Source: Marinobacter sp. Arc7-DN-1 (lineage in GTDB: Bacteria > Pseudomonadota > Gammaproteobacteria > Pseudomonadales > Oleiphilaceae). From it: a stretch of DNA of 64,000 nt. Below, piece by piece: positions 8,626 to 17,644 of the stretch (the stretch's first letter is position 1; each line of letters starts with the position of its first letter). The notes below the pieces were generated by a model. It saw nothing but the letters and a program-made list of their open reading frames with translations. It did not search any database and had not been told where the DNA came from. Where the stretch lies: contig NZ_CP031848.1 in assembly GCF_003441595.1 (NCBI RefSeq), forward strand, positions 4,236,457 to 4,300,456. The letters run 5' to 3'. The position numbers and the translations under genes were made by a program.

Positions 8626-9327
8626 TCAGGAATGCTCCGTGTTGGATGATTCGCCAGCAATCGCTTCCGGTTTGAGGGCTTCGTTCCTCTGAGACGGCGC
8701 TTCGTTGAGACGCTCCCGGATTACCCGGCGATTCTCTCGAAAATAGATCAGCGCTTTCTGAACAGCCTTTACCACGGCCCTCGGAGTGATCGTGGCGCCG
8801 GTAAACTGATCAAATTGGCCGCCGTTCTTTTTCACGGCCCACTCCCGGTGGGGTGGTTCGCCGAGCGACCGGCCGTCGAAGCTCTTGATCCAGTCCGATT
8901 TCTTGGTCTCGATACGGTCGCCCAGCCCCGGGGTTTCCCTGTGGCTGGTTACCCGGACGCCAAGAATGGTGCCCTGCATGTCCACGCCAACCAGCAGGTA
9001 GATGTTCCCGGAGTAGCCGGCGGATGCCACAATGGGCATGATCATGCCTATCGGCCGGTCATCCTGCCGGGCAACCCAGACGGTCAGGGGGTCCGGCAGG
9101 GCCAGCCGTTCGCTGGCCGGCAACTGCACGGTATCCCTGAGCAGGTCGTTGGTGTGCCGGCTTTCGGGAATGATTTCGAACAACGCCTTTGCTTCGGCGC
9201 GCGCTGCCTGCTGTTTAATTCGTTCCTCGGTGGCCACCTGAGTCACTGCAATGGTGCCACCGGTTATGACGGCGAACAAGCCGAGGCCGATGGCGCTGCG
9301 GCGCATGGACTGTGCTATGGCGGCCAT
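8626..9327 (-). CDS. rsxG: electron transport complex subunit RsxG/RnfG
   Basis: RsxG is a periplasm-facing flavoprotein subunit with one N-terminal transmembrane helix (residues about 11-30) and an FMN-binding domain. FMN is attached covalently to the threonine of the S/T-G-A-T motif, seen here as FTGATITPRAVVKAV. The segment SHRETPGLGDRI is also typical. It lies between rsxD and rsxE with 2-3 nt gaps, so the complex is translated from one message. Confidence 0.95.
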   Translation of the reverse strand: MAAIAQSMRRSAIGLGLFAVITGGTIAVTQVATEERIKQQAARAEAKALFEIIPESRHTNDLLRDTVQLPASERLALPDPLTVWVARQDDRPIGMIMPIVASAGYSGNIYLLVGVDMQGTILGVRVTSHRETPGLGDRIETKKSDWIKSFDGRSLGEPPHREWAVKKNGGQFDQFTGATITPRAVVKAVQKALIYFRENRRVIRERLNEAPSQRNEALKPEAIAGESSNTEHS

Positions 9328-9330
9328 GGT

Positions 9331-10380
9331 TTACCCCCGATTGCCTGGTACACCCCGGCGGGCCTTGTGATGGCCGTAAGTCCGCGGTGGTGTGTAGTGG
9401 TCGATAAATGGCACGGCAAAATTCATCAGCAGAACGCTGAAAGCAACGGCGTCGGGATAGTTGCCCCAGGTACGGATCAGATAGAGCAGAATGCCGATTC
9501 CCGCCCCGTAAATCAGTTTACCCTGATGGCTGGTAGCAGCGGAGACCGGGTCGGTGGCGATAAAGAAGGCACCGAGCATGGTACCGCCAGCCAGAAGATG
9601 GAGTGATACCGGCGTATACAGGTCTGCATTGTTGCCAAACGCCAGGCTCATCAGGATCAGGCCACCGAGAAAACCGGCTGGAATGTGCCAGCTGATAATA
9701 CGAAGGCCGATCAGCAAGAGGCCGCCGGCAAGAAAGGCTGCATTCACCCATTCCCAGCCTTTGGCGATGCTTTCACCGAAGGTCGGGTGGATCAGTACCT
9801 CGGCCGAGGTGTGGCCGGCGATCTTGTGTTTGTACTCGTCAAGGGGCGTTGCCATGGTCCAGCCATCTACCGCTGTCTGCTGGCCTGATGCGATGGTCGC
9901 CAGGGTTTCACCGAAGCCCGGCGCGCCGTCCCAGAGCATGGCTGGTTCTGCCCAATTGGTGGTCATGGCGACCGGAAACGACACCAGTACCAGCGCATAA
10001 CCCACCATGGCCGGATTGAATGGGTTGGAGCCCAGTCCACCGTATAGCTGCTTGGCAATAACAATGGCGGAAATGACAGCCACCGCCGAAACCCACCACG
10101 GCGTGAATTGTGGCAACGAGAGGCCCAGCAGTAGCCCGGTTACCGCGGCCGTGTTGTCCCTGATAAAAAAGACCACGGGTTTTTTCCGAAGCCTGAGCAC
10201 GGTCGCCTCGGAGAACACGGCAACGGCGATGCAGAAGACCACATTGATGAGGTTGCCCCAGCCGAAAAACAGAGTCTGGGCGAACAGGCCAGGCAACGCC
10301 GCAATCATCACCCACAACATCACGCGGGACGTCGGTCGGGCCTTGTGGGCATGGGGTGAGGACTGTTGAACAAACGCCAT
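9331..10380 (-). CDS. rsxD: electron transport complex subunit RsxD/RnfD
   Basis: RsxD is a polytopic membrane flavoprotein of the complex. The 349-residue sequence has GGLGSNPFNPAMVGYALVL and ATDPVSAATS; the latter corresponds to the covalent FMN attachment region. It follows rsxC at a 20-nt distance in a compact operon. Confidence 0.95.
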   Translation of the reverse strand: MAFVQQSSPHAHKARPTSRVMLWVMIAALPGLFAQTLFFGWGNLINVVFCIAVAVFSEATVLRLRKKPVVFFIRDNTAAVTGLLLGLSLPQFTPWWVSAVAVISAIVIAKQLYGGLGSNPFNPAMVGYALVLVSFPVAMTTNWAEPAMLWDGAPGFGETLATIASGQQTAVDGWTMATPLDEYKHKIAGHTSAEVLIHPTFGESIAKGWEWVNAAFLAGGLLLIGLRIISWHIPAGFLGGLILMSLAFGNNADLYTPVSLHLLAGGTMLGAFFIATDPVSAATSHQGKLIYGAGIGILLYLIRTWGNYPDAVAFSVLLMNFAVPFIDHYTPPRTYGHHKARRGVPGNRG

Positions 10381-10400
10381 GTGTGTCGAGCCTGATTCCG

Positions 10401-12227
10401 TTAGTGGGTGGGCTGGGATTCGGTCGGCCGGGCGGCCAGTTTGTCTCGGGCTTCCGCCAGCATCTCTTCGGCCCGCTTTACCCGATCATGGTTCTTGGCT
10501 ACTGCGCGCTCAAGCTTGTCCACGTTATCCGCCTGTTGCGCTTTTGCCTCGTCAAGCATGCCCTGCATGGTTTCCAGCTTGGATCGGGCCTGGCCAAGTT
10601 GCTTTTCCAGAGCGTCAATATCCGGCTTTTCTTCAGCTGTGTCGGTCGCAGGTGGTGGCTGGGATGCCTCGGCTTTTGCCTTCTTGCGGGCCAGGGCCTG
10701 CTCGACCAGAGCGGCCTTGGCAGAGCGTTCGTCAACGGCCTCACCCTCTGCTGTTACTTGCTCCGCTTCGGCTTTTTTCCTTGCCTGGGCGTCGGCCGCC
10801 GCTTTTGCCCGTTCCTTGCGCCTCAGTTCTTTCTCTTGCTGTTCCCGCTCCAGGCGGGCCTGACGAGCTTCGAAGCGTTCCCGGGCGCGGTCCGCTTTCA
10901 GCTGTTCTGCGCGCTGAACGCGAATTTCGCCTTTGGCGAAGCGGTAGTACTGCACCAGCGGGATCGAGCTCGGGCATACATAGGAGCAGGCTCCGCATTC
11001 GATGCAATCGAACAGGTTCAGGTGCTCGGCTTTCTCAAACTCGGTGGCCTTGGCATACCAGAACAGCTGCTGTGGCAATAACTTCATAGGGCAGGCTTCG
11101 GCGCACTGTCCGCATCGGATACAGGGTTGCTCCGGCGGCGGTGCCGGTAACTCGCTGGCCGTTGCAGCAATGACGCAGTTGGTGGTTTTAATCACCGGAA
11201 CGGCGTCGGTTGTAAGGGTATAGCCCATCATCGGGCCGCCGAGCACCAGACGGCTGAGCCTGTCCTGCTGAACACCGGCCTGTTCGAGCAGATATTCGAT
11301 CGGCGTGCCAATCAACGCCTCGAAATTGCCCGGTTCGCGTACCGCTTCGCCGGTAATGGTAACAACCCGGGAAATCAGTGGTGTGCCTTCAACCACGGCC
11401 TGCGCCACGGCAACGGCGGTGCCGATGTTCTGGCACATAACTCCGATATCAGCCGGAATACCACCGCTGGGCACTTCCATGCCAGTCAGTATCCGGATCA
11501 GCTGTTTCTCACCGCCGGAAGGGTACTTGGTTGGAATAACGACGATTTCAGTCTGGGTGCCCTCGGTTGCCTCGCGCATCGCTGAAATGGCTTCCGGCTT
11601 GTTGTCTTCAATACCAATAACGCAACGTTCCGGACGAAGAATCCACGCCATAACCTTCAGGCCGGCAACAACCTCATCGGCTTTTTCCCGCATGGTCATG
11701 TCATCGGCGGTAATGTAGGGCTCGCACTCAGCGCCGTTCAGAATCAGCGTGCTTACCTTGCGGTTCCGGGGTGGCCGGAGCTTGATGTTGGTGGGAAAGC
11801 CGGCGCCGCCCATGCCGGAAATGCCGGCATCCCGGATAATCCCGAGGACCTGGTCACGGGCGAGGGTGCGATAGTCAGGCACCGGGTTGCGGGAGCACCA
11901 TTGATCTTCGCCATCTGGCCTGAGCGTAATGCACCAGTCCGCCATTCCCGACGGGTGGGGAACGGGGTGTTCCACAATGCTCTCAATGACACCGGACGTC
12001 GGCGCATGAACGGCTACACCCATGCCGGTTTTGACATCTGCGATTTTCTGCCCTTTCAGAACCTGCTCGCCCACTTCAACAATCGCTTCGGCCGGGTCTC
12101 CGATATGCTGCTGGAGTGGCAACACCAGCCGTTCCGGAATTCCGGCTCGACGAACCGGCCGGGCCGTTGAGAAGTCTTTGTGCTCCGGCGGATGAATGCC
12201 ACCGGAAAAATCCCACAGTTGTGTCAT
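10401..12227 (-). CDS. rsxC: electron transport complex subunit RsxC/RnfC with long charged C-terminus
   Basis: RsxC is the NADH-oxidising, FMN- and iron-sulfur-containing subunit. The 608-residue sequence has the Rossmann-type GGAGFPTNIKL loop and two ferredoxin clusters, CIRCGQCAEACPMKL and CIECGACSYVCPSSIP. About 170 residues after the second cluster are Ala/Lys/Glu/Arg-rich and probably helical or coiled-coil; such extensions vary in length between species. Its start overlaps the rsxB stop at base 12227. Confidence 0.95.
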   Translation of the reverse strand: MTQLWDFSGGIHPPEHKDFSTARPVRRAGIPERLVLPLQQHIGDPAEAIVEVGEQVLKGQKIADVKTGMGVAVHAPTSGVIESIVEHPVPHPSGMADWCITLRPDGEDQWCSRNPVPDYRTLARDQVLGIIRDAGISGMGGAGFPTNIKLRPPRNRKVSTLILNGAECEPYITADDMTMREKADEVVAGLKVMAWILRPERCVIGIEDNKPEAISAMREATEGTQTEIVVIPTKYPSGGEKQLIRILTGMEVPSGGIPADIGVMCQNIGTAVAVAQAVVEGTPLISRVVTITGEAVREPGNFEALIGTPIEYLLEQAGVQQDRLSRLVLGGPMMGYTLTTDAVPVIKTTNCVIAATASELPAPPPEQPCIRCGQCAEACPMKLLPQQLFWYAKATEFEKAEHLNLFDCIECGACSYVCPSSIPLVQYYRFAKGEIRVQRAEQLKADRARERFEARQARLEREQQEKELRRKERAKAAADAQARKKAEAEQVTAEGEAVDERSAKAALVEQALARKKAKAEASQPPPATDTAEEKPDIDALEKQLGQARSKLETMQGMLDEAKAQQADNVDKLERAVAKNHDRVKRAEEMLAEARDKLAARPTESQPTH

Positions 12228-12805
12228 CAGGCGCTGGCTCCCTGGCGGTCGGTGGCAATGAGCCCCGGGGTCGGCGGTGTCCAGGTCCAGGTACGGATAT
12301 CCGGTTCAACAGTCACCATATCGATACAATCGACCGGGCAGGGCTCCACACAGAGGTCGCAGCCGGTGCATTCGCTTTCAATGACCGTGTGCATGTGCTT
12401 GGCGGCACCAAGAATGGCATCCACGGGGCAGGCCTGGATGCACTTGGTACAGCCGATGCACTCGTCTTCACGAATCACTGCAACCTGCTTGACCTGCTCA
12501 ACACCATGCTCGGCATCGAGAGGTTCCGGTTCAACGTCCAGCAGGTCGGCCAGTGCCTTGATGGTGGACTCGCCTCCGGGCGGGCACTTGTTGATGGGGC
12601 CGCCCTCGGCGATGGATTCGGCGTAGGGCCGGCAACCCGGATAGCCACACTGCCCGCACTGGGTCTGTGGCAGGAGCGCATCGATCTGGTCGGCCAGTGG
12701 ATTACCCTCCACCTTGAACCGTTCAGCGGCAAAGCCCAGCAAACCTCCGAACACAACGGCCAGGGCCAGAAGAACCAACACGGCAACCAGAATGCTTGTC
12801 CACAT
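12227..12805 (-). CDS. rsxB: electron transport complex subunit RsxB/RnfB
   Basis: RsxB is a membrane-anchored polyferredoxin. An N-terminal hydrophobic helix (residues about 3-27) is followed by the Fe4S-type motif CGQCGYPGCRPYAESI and two ferredoxin motifs, CIGCTKCIQACPVDAI and CTGCDLCVEPCPVDCID. It has 192 residues. On its coding strand GGAG lies about 9 nt before the ATG. The spacer to rsxA contains a 15-bp tandem repeat. Confidence 0.96.
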   Translation of the reverse strand: MWTSILVAVLVLLALAVVFGGLLGFAAERFKVEGNPLADQIDALLPQTQCGQCGYPGCRPYAESIAEGGPINKCPPGGESTIKALADLLDVEPEPLDAEHGVEQVKQVAVIREDECIGCTKCIQACPVDAILGAAKHMHTVIESECTGCDLCVEPCPVDCIDMVTVEPDIRTWTWTPPTPGLIATDRQGASA

Positions 12806-12816
12806 AAACTGCTACT

Positions 12817-12876
12817 CCTAATCCAGCTGCCCCTAATCCAGCTGCCCCTAATCCAACTGCCCCTAATTCTGCTACC
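12817..12876. repeat. four 15-bp tandem repeats in the rsxA-rsxB spacer
   Basis: Units CCTAATCCAGCTGCC (twice), CCTAATCCAACTGCC and CCTAATTCTGCTACC fill most of the 74-nt gap between the rsxA stop and the rsxB start. On the transcribed minus strand each unit carries TTAGGGG, or TTAGGAG just before rsxB, so the array repeats a ribosome-binding-site-like element. Confidence 0.9.
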
Positions 12877-12879
12877 CCG

Positions 12880-13461
12880 TCAAACGCTGACCAGGCCACC
12901 AAAGCCGAGGAACGCCAGCGACATCAGCCCGGCCGTAACCAGCCCGATCGCAGCCCCGCGGAACGCAACCGGAACGTCAGAGACGGCGATGCGTTCCCGC
13001 ATGGCGGCAAACAGGACCAGGACCAGGGAGAAGCCGGCCGCTGCGCCAAAACCGTACAAAACCGACTCAACGAAGTTGTTGTTCTTGTTAATGTTCAGGA
13101 GAGCGACCCCAAGCACCGCACAGTTTGTGGTGATCAGGGGAAGGAAAATACCCAGCACCCGGTAGAGCAAGGGGCTGGTCTTGTGAACGACCATTTCCGT
13201 GAACTGGACCACCACGGCGATCACCAGAATGAATGTGATTGTCCTTAGAAAGGTCAGGTCCAACGGCTCCAGCAGATAGGTGTAGACAAGATAGCTGCAT
13301 ACCGACGCCAGAGTCAGCACGAAGGTGGTTGCCAGAGACATGCCCATGGCCGTTTCGAGCTTCCCTGAAACGCCCATGAACGGGCACAGGCCCAGGAACT
13401 GAACCAGCACAAAGTTGTTCACCAGAATGGTGCTGACCAGAATCAGCAGATATTCGGTCAT
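12880..13461 (-). CDS. rsxA: electron transport complex subunit RsxA/RnfA
   Basis: RsxA is a polytopic membrane subunit (193 residues), homologous to RsxE and to NqrE. NFVLVQFLGLCPFMGVSGKLETAMGM and ITTNCAVLGVALLNI are diagnostic; paired RsxA/RsxE family members form the ion-conducting core. It is the first gene of the minus-strand operon, and metG lies 32 nt upstream on the same strand. Confidence 0.96.
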   Translation of the reverse strand: MTEYLLILVSTILVNNFVLVQFLGLCPFMGVSGKLETAMGMSLATTFVLTLASVCSYLVYTYLLEPLDLTFLRTITFILVIAVVVQFTEMVVHKTSPLLYRVLGIFLPLITTNCAVLGVALLNINKNNNFVESVLYGFGAAAGFSLVLVLFAAMRERIAVSDVPVAFRGAAIGLVTAGLMSLAFLGFGGLVSV

Positions 13462-13493
13462 TTGCCTTGCTCCATTGACCCGGCTGCCGGCCG

Positions 13494-15524
13494 TTACATG
13501 ATCCGCATGCCGGGCGTGGCACCGGAATCCGGAGACAGGATAAAGAGGTCCTTGCCACCGGGCCCCGCTGCCAGAACCATGCCCTCGGACATGCCGAACT
13601 TCATTTTCCGGGGCTTGAGGTTGGCAACCATCACGGTCAGGCGGCCCTCAAGATCTTCCGGCCTGTAAGCAGACTTGATACCAGCAAACACGTTGCGGTC
13701 GCCGTGCCCCACGTCAAGGGTGAGGCGAAGGAGCTTGTCAGCGCCTTCAACCTGTTCGGCTTTCACTATTTTAACGACCCTGAGATCCACTTTCGCGAAT
13801 TCCCCGAATTCGATCTCGTCGGCGATCGGCTCAGCCTTGGCAGCAGGCGCCGGCTTTCCGGTTGCTGCGGGCAGTTCCTCTTTTGAGGCATCCAGCATTT
13901 TCTCAATCTGGGCAATGTCGACACGGTTCATCAACGGCTTGAACTTGTTGATGCCATGGTTCTCGAGGCGCTCCGCGCGTTTGTTCCAGTCCAGCGGCGC
14001 ATTCAGGAACGCCTCGGAGGCCTTGGCGGTTTCCGGTAGTACCGGTGCCAGGTAGGTCATCAGCAGGTGGAACATGTTGATGGCGTTGGTGCAGATAGCC
14101 TGAAGATTCCCATCCTGGCCTTCCTGCCTGGCGATCACCCAGGGCTGCTCGTCATTGACGTACTGGTTGGCAATGTCGGCCAGTTCCATGATCCGGCGCA
14201 TGGCGCGGCCGAACTCACGGGCTTCGTAGAACTCCTCGATCTCTTTGCCAGCTTCGATGAATTCCTTCAGTTTGGCATGCTCGGTAACCTGGCCAAGCTG
14301 ACCGTCGAAGCGCTTGGTGATGAAACCGGCGCTGCGGCTGGCGATGTTCACGACCTTGCCCACCAGATCCGAGTTTACCCGGGCAGCAAAGTCTTCCAGG
14401 TTCAGGTCCATATCATCGACACTGCCGGTCAGTTTGGCCGCGAAGTAGTAACGCAGGTATTCCGGATTCAGGTGGTCCAGATAGGTGCGGGCCATGATAA
14501 AGGTGCCACGGGACTTGGACATCTTCTTGCCGTTCACGGTCACAAAGCCATGGGCCCAGACCGCCGTTGGCGTGCGGAAACCGGCATCGTGCAGCATGGA
14601 TGGCCAGAACAGGGCGTGGAAGTTGATGATGTCCTTGCCGATGAAGTGGTACACCTCGGCGGTGGAATCGGCCTTCCAGAAGTGCTCGAAATCGATGCCT
14701 TCCCGGTTGCACAGGTTCTTGAAACTGGCGAGGTAGCCAATAGGAGCGTCCAGCCAGACATAGAAGTATTTACCCGGCGCATCCGGAATCTCGAAGCCGA
14801 AGTAGGGCGCATCGCGGCTGATATCCCACTCCTGCAGCCCGGCATCCAGCCACTCAGCCAGCTTGTTTGCCACCTGTGGCTGCAATGTGCCGCTACGGGT
14901 CCATTTAGCCAGGAAATCGGCAAAGTCCGGCAGCTTGAAGAAATAGTGCTCGGACTCCTTCTCGATGGGCGTCGCCCCGGACACGGCCGAGCGCGGGTTG
15001 ATCAGCTCCGCCGGCGTGTAGGTAGCGCCACAGGCTTCACAGTTGTCCCCGTACTGATCCTCGGTTTTGCATTTCGGGCACGTACCCTTGATAAACCGGT
15101 CCGCCAGGAACATGTTCTTTTCCGGGTCGTAGGACTGGATGATCTTGCGCGTGGCAATGTGCCCGTTTTCCTGCAACTGGCGGTAAATGTACTCCGAGAA
15201 CTGGCGGTTCTCCTCGGAATGGGTGGTGTAGTAGTTATCAAAGTGGATATGAAAGCCGCGGAAATCTTCCTGATGCTCATCGCGGATACGGTCAATCAGC
15301 TGTTCGGACGTGATGCCTTCGCGCTCGGCCCGGAGCATAATGGCCGTGCCGTGGGCATCATCGGCGCAAACGTAGTAACAGTTCTGGCCACGCATTTTCT
15401 GATAACGTACCCAGATATCCGTCTGAATGTATTCCAGCAGGTGGCCCAGATGGATAGGGCCGTTGGCGTACGGCAGGGCGCTGGTAACCAGAATATCGCG
15501 CTGTTGTTTGCTCGCTTGCGTCAT
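13494..15524 (-). CDS. metG: methionyl-tRNA synthetase
   Basis: MetG charges tRNA-Met. The 676-residue class I enzyme has ALPYANGPIHLGHLLEYI (HIGH motif), a zinc knuckle CPKCKTEDQYGDNCEACGA, KMSKSRGTF (KMSKS) and a C-terminal tRNA-binding/dimerisation domain beginning near FAKVDLRVVKIV. It reads away from mrp, with about 200 nt of shared promoter region between them. Confidence 0.98.
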   Translation of the reverse strand: MTQASKQQRDILVTSALPYANGPIHLGHLLEYIQTDIWVRYQKMRGQNCYYVCADDAHGTAIMLRAEREGITSEQLIDRIRDEHQEDFRGFHIHFDNYYTTHSEENRQFSEYIYRQLQENGHIATRKIIQSYDPEKNMFLADRFIKGTCPKCKTEDQYGDNCEACGATYTPAELINPRSAVSGATPIEKESEHYFFKLPDFADFLAKWTRSGTLQPQVANKLAEWLDAGLQEWDISRDAPYFGFEIPDAPGKYFYVWLDAPIGYLASFKNLCNREGIDFEHFWKADSTAEVYHFIGKDIINFHALFWPSMLHDAGFRTPTAVWAHGFVTVNGKKMSKSRGTFIMARTYLDHLNPEYLRYYFAAKLTGSVDDMDLNLEDFAARVNSDLVGKVVNIASRSAGFITKRFDGQLGQVTEHAKLKEFIEAGKEIEEFYEAREFGRAMRRIMELADIANQYVNDEQPWVIARQEGQDGNLQAICTNAINMFHLLMTYLAPVLPETAKASEAFLNAPLDWNKRAERLENHGINKFKPLMNRVDIAQIEKMLDASKEELPAATGKPAPAAKAEPIADEIEFGEFAKVDLRVVKIVKAEQVEGADKLLRLTLDVGHGDRNVFAGIKSAYRPEDLEGRLTVMVANLKPRKMKFGMSEGMVLAAGPGGKDLFILSPDSGATPGMRIM

Positions 15525-15722
15525 GGTGATGTCCGAACCTTATGTTGATACGGGTTGGAAAGACAAAACGGGGTCCTGGCGGCCGTCGGAATTGATTGCG
15601 CCAGGTAAAGACCCCATATGGTCAGAAACGGGCACAGATGATACCTTCCGAGCAGATATTTTTCATCCGAATCACCCGTTTCCGTGCTTAAAATCGCGCA
15701 TTAGCTTATTCCGGAGAACCCG

Positions 15723-16823
15723 ATGACACAGATATCAGAGCAGGCCCTGCAAACAGCGGTCCGCGAGTACCGCGACCCGTATCTCAACAAGGATCTCTAC
15801 GAATTGGGTGCGGTAAAATCCCTGAGTGCGGACGCCAGAGGCAAAGTGACCCTCACAGTCGAGCTGCCGTACCCCTCCAAAGGCATCGCCGGGGCCCTGA
15901 AGGAGATCGCGACCAACGCGCTGGAATTCGTCGATGGCGTAGAGAGTGCCGACGTTCATGTCGGCCAGAAAATCCACGCCTATAAGGTTCAAAAAGACCT
16001 GCCCTCGGTCCCTGGCGTGAAAAACATCATCGCAGTCGCCTCCGGCAAGGGTGGTGTCGGTAAATCCACCACCGCCGTCAACCTCGCCCTGGCACTTCAG
16101 GCCGAAGGTGCGAGAGTCGGCATCCTCGACGCCGACATCTACGGCCCCAGCATCGGCATGATGCTTGGCGTGCCGGAAGGCAAGCGCCCCGACACCCGCG
16201 AAAACAAATACTTCGTCCCCATGGACGCCCACGGCCTCCAGGCTAACTCCATGGCCTTTGTTGTCACCGACAAAACCCCCATGGTCTGGCGCGGCCCCAT
16301 GGTCAGCGGCGCGGTGATGCAACTGCTGCAACAGACCCTCTGGAACGAACTCGACTACCTCATTATCGACATGCCCCCGGGCACCGGCGATATCCAGCTC
16401 ACCCTGGCCCAGAAAGTCCCCGTCACCGGCGCCGTGATCGTCACCACTCCCCAGGACATCGCCCTGCTGGACGGTAAAAAAGGCATCGAAATGTTCCGCA
16501 AAGTCGACATCCCCGTGCTCGGCGTTGTCGAAAACATGAGCGTCCACATCTGCAGCAACTGCGGCCACGAAGAACCCCTCTTCGGCCACGGCGGCGGTGC
16601 ACGCATCGCCGAAGAATACAACACCACGCTCCTGGGTCAGTTGCCCCTGCACATGACCATCCGCGAACAGACCGACGGCGGCACCCCCTCCGTGGTTGCC
16701 GAACCGGACTCCGAAGTGGCCCGCCGGTACCGCGATATCGCCAGAAGGTTAGGGGCTGAACTCTCCACCCGGGAGCGCAACCTCAGTGGTTCCATCTCAA
16801 GCGTTTCGGTGACAGAGCACTGA
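15723..16823 (+). CDS. apbC: Mrp/ApbC-family iron-sulfur carrier P-loop ATPase
   Basis: This 366-residue protein is predicted to carry or transfer [4Fe-4S] clusters. It has an N-terminal MIP18/DUF59 domain (residues 1-80), a deviant Walker A ASGKGGVGKSTTAVNLA near residue 106, and the cluster-binding CSNCG near residue 277. The metG-divergent position is also seen in other gammaproteobacteria. GC is high and codon use is biased, as in well-expressed genes. Confidence 0.95.
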   Translation: MTQISEQALQTAVREYRDPYLNKDLYELGAVKSLSADARGKVTLTVELPYPSKGIAGALKEIATNALEFVDGVESADVHVGQKIHAYKVQKDLPSVPGVKNIIAVASGKGGVGKSTTAVNLALALQAEGARVGILDADIYGPSIGMMLGVPEGKRPDTRENKYFVPMDAHGLQANSMAFVVTDKTPMVWRGPMVSGAVMQLLQQTLWNELDYLIIDMPPGTGDIQLTLAQKVPVTGAVIVTTPQDIALLDGKKGIEMFRKVDIPVLGVVENMSVHICSNCGHEEPLFGHGGGARIAEEYNTTLLGQLPLHMTIREQTDGGTPSVVAEPDSEVARRYRDIARRLGAELSTRERNLSGSISSVSVTEH

Positions 16824-16865
16824 CTTAGGCTCAAAGAGGCGAATTCCCGACTGTTAGAGTCGCGA

Positions 16866-16965
16866 GGTTGGGGTGCACTTTCCAAAACTGTTGAGGGCCA
16901 GGGACGGCCCGAAACAAGCGCACATGGATGTGCTCGTAGCGTGTTTTGGAAAGTGCATCCCAAGC
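16866..16965 (-). repeat. 100-bp structured dispersed repeat, copy 1
   Basis: The ends form a 23-bp inverted repeat (21 of 23 pairs match), with inner arms CACTTTCCAAAAC and GTTTTGGAAAGTG. Inside are two smaller hairpins, GCACAT/ATGTGC and GGGCC/GGCCC. The sequence is nearly identical, in reverse orientation, to 37183-37282. It fills the gap between mrp and dcd, where no gene is evident. Confidence 0.93.
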
Positions 16966-17077
16966 TTGCAGCCACCCAGCCAGGCAGTCCTGTGATAAAG
17001 CCCGTAGACTTCGACAGACACCGCGCTAACGGGTAAACTACGCCTCAATTTTTCCCAGTGGATACGAGACTTCGCCA

Positions 17078-17644
17078 ATGAGCATCAAATCCGACAAGTG
17101 GATTCGCCGGATGTCCGAACAAAACGGCATGATCGAACCGTACGAAAGCGGACAGGTTCGTGAAACCGAAAAAGGCCGCGTGATCTCTTACGGCACCTCC
17201 AGCTATGGCTATGACGTACGCTGCAGCAACGAATTCAAAATCTTCACCAACGTCCACTCCGCCACCGTGGACCCGAAGAACTTCGACGAAAACAGCTTCG
17301 TCAACTACACCGGCGACGTCTGCATCATCCCGCCGAACTCCTTTGCCCTGGCCCGCACCGTCGAATACTTTCGCATCCCGCGCAGCGTACTCACCATCTG
17401 CCTCGGCAAATCCACTTACGCCCGTTGCGGCATCATCGTCAACGTCACACCGCTGGAACCGGAGTGGGAAGGCCAGGTTACCCTGGAGTTTTCCAATACC
17501 ACCAACCTGCCGGCCAAAATTTACGCCAACGAAGGCGTGGCCCAGATGCTCTTCTTCGAATCCGACGAGATCTGCGAGACCAGCTACAAAGACCGGGGCG
17601 GCAAATACTTCGGCCAGACCGGCGTCACCCTGCCCAAGACATGA
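17078..17644 (+). CDS. dcd: dCTP deaminase
   Basis: Dcd deaminates dCTP to dUTP in thymidylate supply. The 188-residue protein has GRVISYGTSSYGYDVR, FCLARTVEYF-like FALARTVEYFRIPR, the catalytic-region STYARCGIIVNVTPLEPEWEG, and the C-terminal YKDRGGKYFGQTGVTLPK. Its TGA overlaps the ATG of the next gene. Confidence 0.97.
   Translation: MSIKSDKWIRRMSEQNGMIEPYESGQVRETEKGRVISYGTSSYGYDVRCSNEFKIFTNVHSATVDPKNFDENSFVNYTGDVCIIPPNSFALARTVEYFRIPRSVLTICLGKSTYARCGIIVNVTPLEPEWEGQVTLEFSNTTNLPAKIYANEGVAQMLFFESDEICETSYKDRGGKYFGQTGVTLPKT

Noticed and set aside
12817..12876. CRISPR-like array in the rsxA-rsxB spacer
   Set aside because: Units are 15 bp and directly abutting with no spacers; this is a simple tandem repeat.
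14067..15548. Forward frame of 493 codons opposite metG
   Set aside because: Shadow of metG; no recognisable domain.
16637..16975. Two frames (16637-16975 minus and 37071-37430 plus) that share a peptide segment
   Set aside because: The shared peptide comes from the 100-bp DNA repeat, not from a protein family; neither frame has a ribosome-binding site or coding signal.
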